Of a stretch of DNA of 64,000 nt, positions 52,154 through 60,728 are shown one piece after another. The position numbers were made by a program, and so were the translations under genes. The notes beneath the pieces were generated by a model, which made no database searches, was not told where the DNA came from, and worked only from the letters and a program-made list of their open reading frames with translations. Source of the DNA: Chlamydiota bacterium (GTDB lineage Bacteria > Chlamydiota > Chlamydiia > Chlamydiales > RGXB01); the NCBI GenBank assembly GCA_016866475.1, contig VGMF01000001.1:248001-312000 (forward strand). The letters run 5' to 3'. The first letter of the stretch is position 1. The number at the start of each line of letters is the position of its first letter.

Positions 52154-53466
52154 GTTCTGATGAAATCCAACATAAGTTTCAGCCCGTAGGAGGTTCCTAG
52201 AGATTTCTCCATGGTTGTCCCTGCGATGTCCAAATGTGCAAAAGGGATATCCTTATTTAAGTGCTGGTAGATGAATACAGCTCCTTGAGTTGCGGAAGCC
52301 TCTTTTTTTCCGGCATTTTTCATGTCGGCAACATCAGATTTCAAAAGATCCATAAAGGAATTCTTATCAAAAGGAAGGGTCCACAATGGCTCATGGGCTC
52401 TCTCCGAGGACTCGAGTAAAGCCATCTTAAGTTTAGAATTTTCGGAAAAAAGACCGGCCATACGTTTACCTAGAGCAATGATGACGGCACCGGTCAACGT
52501 AGCTGCAGTTATGATACAGTTCAACTTCATTGTATCTGCAAGATAAGCGACCGAATCGGCTAATATTAAACGTCCCTCTGCATCTGTATTCGTTATCTCG
52601 ACGCTCTTTTTTGATCTACCAATCACTATATCGCTTAGACGCAACGCACGACTGGAGATAGAATTATCGGCAACCGGCAAAGCTACGGCAACATTTTTTT
52701 TGATCCCGAGTTTATCCAGCATATAGACCAAATGTAGATACATTACTGCCCCGGCGCAATCGCCATGCATTTCGATCATGGAATCGCTCGGTTTCAGGCT
52801 ATAACCTCCTGTATCAAAAACCATCCCTTTACCTACTAACCCGATAAACGGCTCATCTTGAGCTCCCCCCCGGTACTCGATCACCAAAAGCTGGGGTGGA
52901 TCGGTTTCTAGAGAACCTTTACCGACCGCGTAGTGGAGCTCCATCCCCTCTTTAAGAAGCCACTTATGGTCATGCACCTCAAGTTGAACCCCTTTCAGGG
53001 GCGCCAATAGCTCTTTAGCATAAGCTACAAAGTCGGCGACATTCCGGTCTTTGTAGGGGGTACTCAAAAGCTCCCTCATCATAAACTGAGCATCCAGGAT
53101 CGTCTCAATTTCTTTGATGTTTGAGGGCAAAGCTTCTAGATAGATCTTAGAAAGAAAAACAGACTTTTGAGATATATAGCGATCAAAACAATAGTTTCCC
53201 TCAAATAAAGCAAATAGTTGCTCCTGCAGTGCCCCTTTGATCTCGGGCAGATGGACATGTGCGACCTTTTTATCTCTTAAAAAGGCGCCCACTTTCTTAT
53301 GGGCCTCACGAAAAGCCTCTGGAGTCATGTCTGCTTTCAGACCGACCTCAACCACATTTTTATGTAAATAGACTTCAAAATTCTCTTTCGTTGTGTAGCG
53401 AATCTCTACACAATCTGCGGGTCTATTTAAAAGAAATTCGATGGAAAGATGTCTTGGCTTTGTCAT
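52138..53466 (-). CDS. pepA: Leucyl aminopeptidase (M17)
   Basis: 442 residues. The M17 metal site is complete: VGKGMVFDTGGYSLKPSD (Lys and Asp), GDCAGA and NTDAEGRLILADSVAYL (Asp, Glu, catalytic Arg). The N-terminal ~150 residues are a poorly conserved hexamerisation domain. It removes N-terminal residues, mainly Leu, from peptides, useful to an intracellular parasite that takes up host peptides. It lies 16 bp downstream of ssb. Confidence 0.93.
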   Translation of the reverse strand: MTKPRHLSIEFLLNRPADCVEIRYTTKENFEVYLHKNVVEVGLKADMTPEAFREAHKKVGAFLRDKKVAHVHLPEIKGALQEQLFALFEGNYCFDRYISQKSVFLSKIYLEALPSNIKEIETILDAQFMMRELLSTPYKDRNVADFVAYAKELLAPLKGVQLEVHDHKWLLKEGMELHYAVGKGSLETDPPQLLVIEYRGGAQDEPFIGLVGKGMVFDTGGYSLKPSDSMIEMHGDCAGAVMYLHLVYMLDKLGIKKNVAVALPVADNSISSRALRLSDIVIGRSKKSVEITNTDAEGRLILADSVAYLADTMKLNCIITAATLTGAVIIALGKRMAGLFSENSKLKMALLESSERAHEPLWTLPFDKNSFMDLLKSDVADMKNAGKKEASATQGAVFIYQHLNKDIPFAHLDIAGTTMEKSLGTSYGLKLMLDFIRTWKNL

Positions 53467-53482
53467 AGAGGCCTCCTAATAC

Positions 53483-53938
53483 TTAAAACGGGATCTCGTC
53501 ATCTTGCAATGCGGAATGCTGGCTTCCTTGCAGTACCGGTTCAAAATCAAAATCGCTTGGTTCAAAACCTGCCGGGTTCGCCTGTGCTGTCTTATTTCCG
53601 GAATTTGAACCGTTGGAATTTTCCGATTTCCCAAATGGGCTAAAAGAGACGCTCGTAGCGGTGATCTCTAAAGAGGTCTGAGGTTTCCCTTCACGGTCAT
53701 TGTAAATTTGCGGTTTGCTCAATTCCCCTTGAATCATCAACGCCGTACCCTTCTTCATGTACGGGAGCATTTTATCATATTGATCCCCCCAAAGAGTGAC
53801 ACGCCACCAAATTGTGTCTTCCTTGCCCCCTTTTTTTGAGCTGCAAGCAAAGCGGAAATTTGTAACCTTTTGCCCGGACGGGGTAAATCGCGTCTCCGGA
53901 TCAGAGCCTAGGCGGCCTGCAATAAAAACAAAATTCAT
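53483..53938 (-). CDS. ssb: Single-stranded DNA-binding protein
   Basis: 151 residues from the ATG at 53938, chosen because the OB fold begins MNFVFIAGRLGSDPETRFTP there and AGGA precedes it; the upstream-extended frame is not SSB-like. Motifs include FACSSKKGGKEDTIWWRVTLWGDQYD. After a Gly/Asn/Ser-rich linker the C-terminus ends DDEIPF, the acidic tip that binds partner proteins such as the chi subunit (HolC) encoded at 17383. It is followed by pepA. Confidence 0.95.
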   Translation of the reverse strand: MNFVFIAGRLGSDPETRFTPSGQKVTNFRFACSSKKGGKEDTIWWRVTLWGDQYDKMLPYMKKGTALMIQGELSKPQIYNDREGKPQTSLEITATSVSFSPFGKSENSNGSNSGNKTAQANPAGFEPSDFDFEPVLQGSQHSALQDDEIPF

Positions 53939-54114
53939 CTGGTAATTCCTGTAAATTTTACATCCAAACTGTAGCACAACAAAATCTATCTTTGCACCAA
54001 AAATTTGCTCCCCAAAAACGAACAAAAACGATTTTTAAACGCTGGGATCGTTCAAAGAGAACTTGTTAAAACCTACGGTGGACTTAAAAGAAAAAATAGA
54101 TTAAAAAAGTTTTT

Positions 54115-55839
54115 ATGCAAGCGCTACAAAACGAAGATCCTGCTGTTAACCTATCCAACTCTCTAGAGAGTTCCTTAGATGCTTTAGTCACCAAACGACT
54201 TCTTGAAACGGTGCAAAAGACTGAGGTAAAGCGTTGGAACCACAAAATAGAATCTATGGTTCTAAAAAAACTTTTGCCAGACCTTGTAGAAAAATTCTCC
54301 AACTTGAGCCCTGCAGAAGGGTACATAAAAAAAAGTGTAGAGCGGGCTATCAAACATGTTCGTCTGCTGTATCGGGAAAACGGTGCTATTGGTTCAAACG
54401 GAACGATCAATGTTCCGATGATGATCCAAAATTGCATCGAAACCAATAAAGACCAATCAACGTTTGAGGTTTACAACCAGGCGCTTTTAGAGGCAAAAAC
54501 CCTTTCGGGCCTGTTTATCGAGCCGAAAGAAAAGGTCGAAAAAAGGGTAGCAAAAGCAATTTTTTCAATAGGACAACATGCATGCACATCCAAAGGGCCT
54601 AAAACACCTTTTGAAAGAATGGAGCTCATAGATTATTTAATTTTAGAGCAGCAATTTGATCTGTTGTCCTCCTATGAGGTGCTTTCTTACGAGGAGTTGA
54701 AAGAAAAAATGCTCACACGGCTTAAAAGCATGGAGTCTATTGCACACATGGATCATCTCCCTGTATTGATCGCTTCTGTCCACGCCCACAACCTAGCCGC
54801 AAATCTCGATTTTGAAAAAAAATGGGGTAAAAAGAATCTCGATGCCCTCAAGCAATTTGTCTCCTCCCAAATGGAAATGCACCCCTCTATGCACCCGATT
54901 GAGCTTGTGAATCGGATCCTTTTTTTGTACCACGTGAGCACTCAAAAAGACAAAAAGGCTGAAATTGTACGTGCTGCCGGCGACTATCTAACTTCACTAT
55001 CAACGGATTTGTATTCGCCCACACTGCACCGGCTAGGTCATGAGGTTTATGCCTTCATCAACAATGAAATCCGTAAAATCAAATCGGGCCGCCCCCTCAC
55101 TACTCTAAAAGAGATCCTTTTAGAGGTGCAGCAGATGTTTTCATTTGCAGATGAACTGGCTGCTATTTTGCCGCAACAAAAAGAGCTTCTGGAGATATTT
55201 CTTTTCTACCATTTTTTTGACCACCACCCGTTGATGCAAAATCTGGAAGATTCCCATACCGATCTTTTGTCGAGACAATTGGCGAGAGTGGCTGTTGAAA
55301 AGGGGCAAAAAGAATTTCGTGAAACGGTGCACACAACCTACGACCGGGTCATCCGCTATAAAAAGTTAGAGGTCCCCTTGGCTCAAGAGGATAATTTTTT
55401 TAGAGAAGAAACGTTTGTCGATAAAATAGCCCACTTTGCCTCCCAAAACGAGCTTGTCATGGATCAATTCAAGCCCTCAGCTGAACATCCCCTTTTTAGG
55501 TTGGTGCGCAAGTTAGCCGCCAAAGACGATACCGGCTCTTTGACAAAAGAGGAGCTGAGCTCCATTCTAGAAAAATTTTTCTCTTCTCAACAACTATTGA
55601 CCGCTTACTCTAAATATCTTGAAGAGGAAATTATTTTTTTCAGTAAGATTTTCTGGTACAATCAGATGAAAAGAGGGCAAAAAACACCCCTTGAAAGGTT
55701 TTATCAATGGCATTACCAACTAATCAAACAAAAAAATCCGGGCCTGAAAGGGCGTGAACTTATTAAAAAAATGGAGGAGCTCACAACAAAAACGCTTCCG
55801 CTTATGCCCTCCTATCGTCAACAAAATGTGGCCATCTGA
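54115..55839 (+). CDS. Hypothetical helical protein, 574 residues
   Basis: Not recognised. It is almost entirely predicted alpha-helical and soluble, without signal peptide or transmembrane segment, and highly charged (many Lys/Glu). No known motif is visible; a His/Asp-containing stretch (FYHFFDHHPLMQN, ~365) is not a recognised metal site. No clear Shine-Dalgarno precedes the ATG, so the start is uncertain. It may belong to the chlamydia-specific helical proteins, like the 935-residue protein. The stop is 6 bp from the convergent lgt gene. Confidence 0.68.
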   Translation: MQALQNEDPAVNLSNSLESSLDALVTKRLLETVQKTEVKRWNHKIESMVLKKLLPDLVEKFSNLSPAEGYIKKSVERAIKHVRLLYRENGAIGSNGTINVPMMIQNCIETNKDQSTFEVYNQALLEAKTLSGLFIEPKEKVEKRVAKAIFSIGQHACTSKGPKTPFERMELIDYLILEQQFDLLSSYEVLSYEELKEKMLTRLKSMESIAHMDHLPVLIASVHAHNLAANLDFEKKWGKKNLDALKQFVSSQMEMHPSMHPIELVNRILFLYHVSTQKDKKAEIVRAAGDYLTSLSTDLYSPTLHRLGHEVYAFINNEIRKIKSGRPLTTLKEILLEVQQMFSFADELAAILPQQKELLEIFLFYHFFDHHPLMQNLEDSHTDLLSRQLARVAVEKGQKEFRETVHTTYDRVIRYKKLEVPLAQEDNFFREETFVDKIAHFASQNELVMDQFKPSAEHPLFRLVRKLAAKDDTGSLTKEELSSILEKFFSSQQLLTAYSKYLEEEIIFFSKIFWYNQMKRGQKTPLERFYQWHYQLIKQKNPGLKGRELIKKMEELTTKTLPLMPSYRQQNVAI

Positions 55840-55845
55840 TTATTT

Positions 55846-56685
55846 CTAAGAGATGCGGGTAGCAAAAGGCTCTTTAAGCCTATTATTCAAAGCAAATGCC
55901 AATCCTATCAATCCTACCAAAAGCATAGGCAGAGATAAGATTTGCCCCATATTCAAAAAGAGTCCAACTGTGTGAACACTCTGGTCTTCCTTGATAAATT
56001 CCACAAAAAAACGGCCCAGAGACATGGCTATGGTAAGCAAGAAAGCGACCACACCTGCCCTGGCATCTTTCTTCAAAAGAGCTAGCCCCAAGATCGCTAG
56101 TAAAAAATAGAATAAGGACTCATAGATTTGGACGGGATGTCTCGGATAAATCCCATACTCCATATGCGACTGCGGGTTTTGGAAAACCACACCCCAGGGC
56201 AAAAGGGTTTTTAACCCAAGTATCTCTTGGTTCATAAAATTCCCCAAACGGATACAACCCCCCATCAACATCCCGCAGGGAAAAATGCGATCCATCAGTT
56301 TGAAAAACGGGACTCTATAATGGCGTACAAAAGCCAGTGTGGCCAATACCGAACACAAAATTCCCCCGTGGCTTGCCAACCCCCCCTCCCAAAAGCGAAA
56401 AAGCTTCCAGGGATCCTGCATGGTAGCATCCAACGGTTCGTAAAAAACAATGTGAAAGAAGCGGGCCCCAAAAACTATCCCTACCATCATGTAGTTGACA
56501 ATTTTTTCACTTAGGTAACTTCCGGGGAGCGTGGTGAAGGGGCGCCAGTCGCATAAAAGGCTGAAAAGCCGAAGCGCAAGCCAAAACCCAAACGCAAAAA
56601 AAACCCCATACCAGGCAATAGGATACTGGATAAACGGGACGTGGAAGGCGATGCGGGGGGGATCAACAAAAATCGCAAGGATCAT
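55846..56685 (-). CDS. lgt: Prolipoprotein diacylglyceryl transferase
   Basis: 279 residues with about seven transmembrane helices. HGGILCSVLA and MLMGGCIRLGNFMNQEILG (family RxGNFxNxE) are the diagnostic motifs, with the PRHPVQIYESLFYF segment following. It attaches diacylglycerol to the lipobox Cys of prelipoproteins such as the one encoded at 51107. It overlaps the upstream membrane-protein gene by 4 bp. Confidence 0.93.
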   Translation of the reverse strand: MILAIFVDPPRIAFHVPFIQYPIAWYGVFFAFGFWLALRLFSLLCDWRPFTTLPGSYLSEKIVNYMMVGIVFGARFFHIVFYEPLDATMQDPWKLFRFWEGGLASHGGILCSVLATLAFVRHYRVPFFKLMDRIFPCGMLMGGCIRLGNFMNQEILGLKTLLPWGVVFQNPQSHMEYGIYPRHPVQIYESLFYFLLAILGLALLKKDARAGVVAFLLTIAMSLGRFFVEFIKEDQSVHTVGLFLNMGQILSLPMLLVGLIGLAFALNNRLKEPFATRIS

Positions 56686-57065
56686 TTTGACCCCAGAGCG
56701 GTTTGCTCATCCACCAAGCGACGAACTCTAAATGTAGCTCCGCGTAATAGAGCAAATCCTATCGCAATTTGCAACAGCCCCCTCGCCTCAACGGGCATCG
56801 ATAGATGAGAAAAAACCAGGCCCACCCCCATCATCACCACCACAAACAAAAAGTCCTTTGGCAAAGGATCTCTTGCAGCGCTGCGGAAAAGGATCATCCT
56901 AGATTTCAGCTCGCCTAAAAGGTAGCCGACTACCAAAAGAGAAATGTGTAAAACGCGGTTTTCAGAAATACACCCTAAATTTTTGGCCCCTTTTGTGAAA
57001 AGGATCAATCCCGCCGACAGCCACAAAATCAGAAGAATAATTTTTTGAATACGTAATGAAATCAT
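56682..57065 (-). CDS. Hypothetical membrane protein upstream of lgt
   Basis: 127 residues with four hydrophobic stretches (~9-24, ~40-53, ~70-85, ~95-108) and a basic, soluble C-terminus. No family recognised. The lgt ATG overlaps its stop, so it is co-translated with lgt, and may be a small accessory protein for the envelope. The start is 85 bp from the divergent PIN-TRAM gene. Confidence 0.7.
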   Translation of the reverse strand: MISLRIQKIILLILWLSAGLILFTKGAKNLGCISENRVLHISLLVVGYLLGELKSRMILFRSAARDPLPKDFLFVVVMMGVGLVFSHLSMPVEARGLLQIAIGFALLRGATFRVRRLVDEQTALGSK

Positions 57066-57111
57066 ATTTACAACATAGCAGAAAATGGCTTAATCGGCGA
57101 CAAAAAATCTC

Positions 57112-57140
57112 TTCACTTTTTTTTAAAGCTGCCCTATACT
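57112..57140 (+). promoter_or_regulatory. Promoter for PIN-TRAM/acpS
   Basis: TTCACT at 57112-57117 and TATACT at 57135-57140 with a 17-bp spacer, ending 9 bp before the ATG at 57150. Spacing is ideal; the short leader suggests little 5' UTR. Confidence 0.55.
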
Positions 57141-57149
57141 GCTTCAGTT

Positions 57150-58232
57150 ATGAATGTAGCTCTTGCTTTTACACGTATTTTCTTTACAATTCTGAGTATC
57201 TTTTTTATTACCCTTTACTCGATTCAATCGAATACCGGGGATTTTCCTACAAGAATCCTAGCGGGTCTTCTGGGAGGATTCAGCTTTAGCCTCCTTTTAA
57301 TAGGTTTCGATACTTTTTTTAGAAAATTTAATTTACGCTCTTTCAATATCGCCATCGTCGGTCTGTTTCTTGGCTACCTTATGGGTGAAGCTCTTGTTTT
57401 GATTTTAAAAGCCATCCTAAAGATCAGCGCCCTCTCATTTTCACTCGATATAACGAGCATTGAAGTCATCTCCATTTGCCTTTTCTTATTTGGAACCTAC
57501 CTGGGAACGATCATGACCTTACGCTGGTCGGACGAGCTGTATGTGAGCATCCCTTTTGTAAAATTTAGCCAAATGAACCAAAAGCGCAGGGATCTGATGA
57601 TTGATGTGGCAACATTGACCGACCCTCGCTTTAGCGATTTTTGTACAACTCATCTGCTCGACCAGTCGATTATTGTCCCCCGGTTTGTGGTCAAGGAATT
57701 GTATGCGCTCTTGGAACATCCGGACGAAAATTACAAATCCAAGGCCCGCAAGGCGATCGAGACGCTCAAAAGATTGGAAACCCTGCCGGGATTTGGGCTT
57801 CGGTACAACGAGACCGACTTTCCCGAAATCAAAGAGGCGGCCCAAAAAATCGTCCGTTTGGGACGACTCGTAGACGCGAACATCTTAACGGCCGAATCTA
57901 AGCAATACCAATTAAGTGGCGCGGAAGGGGTCGAAATCTTAAATATTAACTCCTTGGCAGCCGCTTTGAAACCTCTTATGCAATCGGGCGAATTTATCCA
58001 CATTAAAGTACAGCGCCAGGGTAAAGAGCCCGGCCAGGGGGTCGGTTATCTGGAAGACGGCACCATGGTTGTGATCAACAACGCCGGTGAAGCGATAGGG
58101 CAAACTATTCGAGCGACTATTTTATCCTCAAAACCAAGCCCCTCGGGAAGAATTATCTTTTGTAATGCTGTCGATAAGTCTGGCAGGGAAATAGGATACT
58201 CCTATGATGATTATCCTGACGAGGAAGCTTGA
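57150..58232 (+). CDS. Membrane PIN-TRAM domain protein (YacL-like)
   Basis: 360 residues. Four N-terminal helices (~1-125) anchor a PIN nuclease-type domain (~148-270; MIDVATLTDPRFSDF, RFVVKELYALLEHPDE, GRLVDANILTAES) and a C-terminal TRAM domain (~285-350; VGYLEDGTMVVINNAGEAIGQ). Typical bacterial members are uncharacterised possible RNases. The first Asp (family LLDTSAIIDGR) is kept. The stop overlaps the acpS start by 4 bp. Confidence 0.9.
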   Translation: MNVALAFTRIFFTILSIFFITLYSIQSNTGDFPTRILAGLLGGFSFSLLLIGFDTFFRKFNLRSFNIAIVGLFLGYLMGEALVLILKAILKISALSFSLDITSIEVISICLFLFGTYLGTIMTLRWSDELYVSIPFVKFSQMNQKRRDLMIDVATLTDPRFSDFCTTHLLDQSIIVPRFVVKELYALLEHPDENYKSKARKAIETLKRLETLPGFGLRYNETDFPEIKEAAQKIVRLGRLVDANILTAESKQYQLSGAEGVEILNINSLAAALKPLMQSGEFIHIKVQRQGKEPGQGVGYLEDGTMVVINNAGEAIGQTIRATILSSKPSPSGRIIFCNAVDKSGREIGYSYDDYPDEEA

Positions 58233-58573
58233 AAGGGCTAGGGACCGATATCATCGAAATCGCCAGAATTGAGGACTCGATTTCAGAGTTCGGCGACCAT
58301 TTCTTGAAGCGCCATTTCACACCGGTGGAAATAGCCTACTGCCTCTCTTTTAAGCGCCCTGCCGAGCGATTTGCGGGACGTTTTAGCGCTAAAGAGGCGA
58401 TCGTGAAGGCTTTAGGCACCGGTTTCACAAAAATTGGTTTTTTGGACATCGAAATCGTCAACAACCCTCAAGGAGCCCCGGTTGTAAAGGTGTTTCCCCA
58501 TCCAAATGAACAGTTTATGATCTCCATCTCCCACTGTAAATCCTTTGCAACTGCCACCGCGGTATGGATTTAA
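58229..58573 (+). CDS. acpS: Holo-[acyl-carrier-protein] synthase
   Basis: 114 residues with a TTG start overlapping the PIN-TRAM stop. Diagnostic motifs are GTDIIEIARIE near the N-terminus and RFAGRFSAKEAIVKALGTGF. It transfers 4'-phosphopantetheine from CoA to apo-ACP for fatty-acid synthesis. Slightly shorter than E. coli AcpS (126). Confidence 0.95.
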   Translation: MKGLGTDIIEIARIEDSISEFGDHFLKRHFTPVEIAYCLSFKRPAERFAGRFSAKEAIVKALGTGFTKIGFLDIEIVNNPQGAPVVKVFPHPNEQFMISISHCKSFATATAVWI

Positions 58574-58732
58574 TATTTTAAATTTAATTTTCAATTATTC
58601 CCCTATCTGCTATAATTACACCTTAATAAATTAGCCCCAGAAACTAACTATTAAGACAGAGGGACTAAAATAATTTATATACAGCCCCTCAAAACCGGTT
58701 AGGAATAACGTAAATTTGGGTGAGGCCTGAAG
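58574..58732 (+). promoter_or_regulatory. AT-rich leader upstream of kinase gene
   Basis: 159 bp, very AT-rich at the start. TATAAT at 58611-58616 is a perfect -10; the best -35 (TTTCAA at 58589) is weak. This places the transcription start ~110 nt before the kinase ATG, leaving a long leader with a possible GGTGAGG site 6 nt before the start. Confidence 0.4.
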
Positions 58733-59968
58733 ATGATTTCATCAGAAGATTTAGCAAATAAAATTCGTACAGATCTTCAGCTTTTGAGCCATGCGCACTT
58801 TATTAAAGACAAGGATTTTTTAGACAACCTCGCTAAAAAAATATTAGAGACCCAAAAGAATATCCCCGGTTTGGATACAAAAGGGGTAGAATGTGAAGGC
58901 TATTATGAAGCAAAGGAATTGCAATTCTACTATCAATTAAATCCAAAAGGGGCAAAAAACCCCGGCGCCCTGCTGGTGGAATTGGGCTTTATCATAAAGA
59001 ATCACAAAAATAAAAATTTTTCAGTTTGGGTCAAAATCCCCCGTGAGGTTACCCCTGATCTGCATTTAAAATACCGTATTTCGATTGCAAACTTCAGAGC
59101 TACCGAAGATCAAAAAAAAATCTTCCGTTCGATTTATGACAATGAGCGCCTATTTAGGGAAAGATTTAAGATACATCGAGGTTCTTTTTTTCCAAAACTT
59201 TACCCCACTCATCTGTTTAAGGAGGATGCTGTTATAATCAGCAAATTTTACCCCAAAATGGATCTTCTTTTTCAATCTCTCAGCCCGGATTTCATGAAAA
59301 GAAGTTATCAAATTGTCAAAGATCTAACGATGAAACTCTATCTTCTCCATTTGAATGATTATGTCCATTTGGACATCAAACCGGACAATATCTTTTTAAA
59401 AACCGACTCAAATGGGGACTTGCGCTCCATTTTAGGCGATTTAGAGACCTTGCGCCCCTCTAAAGATCTTACTTTGTTTGAAGGAACTATCCCCTACACC
59501 GCTCCGGAGGTCCTTTTGGCCAAAAAAAATAAAACACTGCTCGAAAATCCCAAAGCTCAGGACGTCTGGTCTTTAGGCTGTCTACTATTTTTTATTGCGT
59601 CTGGTCGGAAACTATTTATGGTCGAACTGATGAGCGAATACTTTCCGGAAAAGACCCATGGTTGGAAATGCCTCGAGTACCCTAAATTCATTTCAGAGCA
59701 AGCGAACCCTAAAAATAAGCCCTTTCTAGAAAAAAAGATTCAAGAAACGATTGCGGCCCATACGCCCAAAATTCTTCATCCCCTTCTCAACGGTCTTCTA
59801 AATCCCGAACAAAGAACACGCTTAAGCATCAGTGACGCCCTTATGCTTATGGGAGAAATAGGGGAGCAGAATTGGTCTGAGGCATTCATAGAATCGGAAT
59901 CGGCAAGTCCAGCTGCACAAAAAACCCCTGACGCCCCTGCGGAAATGCCCTCGCAAAAAGACGATTAA
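58733..59968 (+). CDS. Divergent eukaryotic-like protein kinase
   Basis: 411 residues. The C-lobe is clear: catalytic loop HLDIKPDN (212-219), Mg-binding GDLE with D236 in place of DFG, GTIPYTAPEVLL (251-262) and DVWSLGCLLFFIASG. A possible N-lobe Lys is K101 in VWVKIPREV, but the Gly-rich loop is not evident, and the first ~90 residues are unassigned. The C-terminus is a Pro/Ala/Ser-rich tail. It may be active with an unusual N-lobe or a specialised, possibly secreted kinase. The last 83 bp overlap the convergent barrel gene. Confidence 0.83.
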   Translation: MISSEDLANKIRTDLQLLSHAHFIKDKDFLDNLAKKILETQKNIPGLDTKGVECEGYYEAKELQFYYQLNPKGAKNPGALLVELGFIIKNHKNKNFSVWVKIPREVTPDLHLKYRISIANFRATEDQKKIFRSIYDNERLFRERFKIHRGSFFPKLYPTHLFKEDAVIISKFYPKMDLLFQSLSPDFMKRSYQIVKDLTMKLYLLHLNDYVHLDIKPDNIFLKTDSNGDLRSILGDLETLRPSKDLTLFEGTIPYTAPEVLLAKKNKTLLENPKAQDVWSLGCLLFFIASGRKLFMVELMSEYFPEKTHGWKCLEYPKFISEQANPKNKPFLEKKIQETIAAHTPKILHPLLNGLLNPEQRTRLSISDALMLMGEIGEQNWSEAFIESESASPAAQKTPDAPAEMPSQKDD

Positions 59969-60728
59969 AATATCCTACCGACAGCGAACCCTCCTCAACG
60001 ATCGCGTAGCTCATAACAAGTTCTATGTCTATAGACCTGTAAGCGGTGAAGGCATATCCACGAAATTGACTCACATCGATCGTCCTTCTATTGCCAAAGC
60101 CAAAGCTTCCAAGAAAAGATAGATCTATCAAGAAAGGATCCCTTGACAACCTTCCTCCTATGAATGGATTCAGCCAAGGGTACCCCCGGTTAGCTATACC
60201 CAAATCGGCCCCAATTACTGGGGTTATTGTGATAGCATCTCCTTGAAATAAAAAATTTTTGTAAATCTCCCCGAAAAGGGTAAAATTTGCTAAATCGTTG
60301 TATGGAGTTATAGGGTCTCTCAGCCGATTTGTGGGGACAAATTGCACAAGCACACCGGCATCCAGGCCGAATTTATCCCCGCTCCAGTCATCAAAGAAGT
60401 TCTTTTTTCCGTAAAATCCACCGCTTTCGAGATTGAAAGGGAGTCTATCTGTTTGGTTGAACTCAAATAATAGACCCAGCTCAAAATGACTCATTGTGGT
60501 CATCCATCCACTCAGAGTCAATTTATTCTCATCGGTTGAATAATTCGAGGGGTTTAATCCCCCCTGAATTCGGGGTATATGGGCAAAACTATAGGCAGCA
60601 TCCAGGTGAAACAAGTAGGGCATAGGGGGATCCAGGTCCTTAATGGCCCCTTTCAAAGAGCAAAAAGATCCCAATAGACCTAGCCCGACTTTTAGAACAA
60701 AGAGGCTCGCTTCATAATGAAATTTCAA
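59886..60728 (-). CDS. Putative outer-membrane beta-barrel protein, second
   Basis: 280 residues, N-terminal hydrophobic segment (FVLKVGLGLLGSFCSLKG) as signal or anchor, then alternating-strand sequence with many aromatic residues (FELGLLFEFNQTD; FGLDAGVLVQFVP; ITITPVIGADLGI) typical of a barrel. Function not recognised. It overlaps the kinase gene by 83 bp on the opposite strand, and the TrxB stop overlaps its start by 4 bp, so it is probably co-transcribed with trxB. Barrel assignment is by pattern only. Confidence 0.68.
   Translation of the reverse strand: MKFHYEASLFVLKVGLGLLGSFCSLKGAIKDLDPPMPYLFHLDAAYSFAHIPRIQGGLNPSNYSTDENKLTLSGWMTTMSHFELGLLFEFNQTDRLPFNLESGGFYGKKNFFDDWSGDKFGLDAGVLVQFVPTNRLRDPITPYNDLANFTLFGEIYKNFLFQGDAITITPVIGADLGIANRGYPWLNPFIGGRLSRDPFLIDLSFLGSFGFGNRRTIDVSQFRGYAFTAYRSIDIELVMSYAIVEEGSLSVGYFNRLFARAFPQGRQGFFVQLDLPIPIL

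Noticed and set aside
53939-54025. N-terminal extension of SSB from 54025
   Set aside because: The SSB OB fold starts at the ATG at 53938 with an AGGA before it; the 29 upstream residues are not SSB-like.
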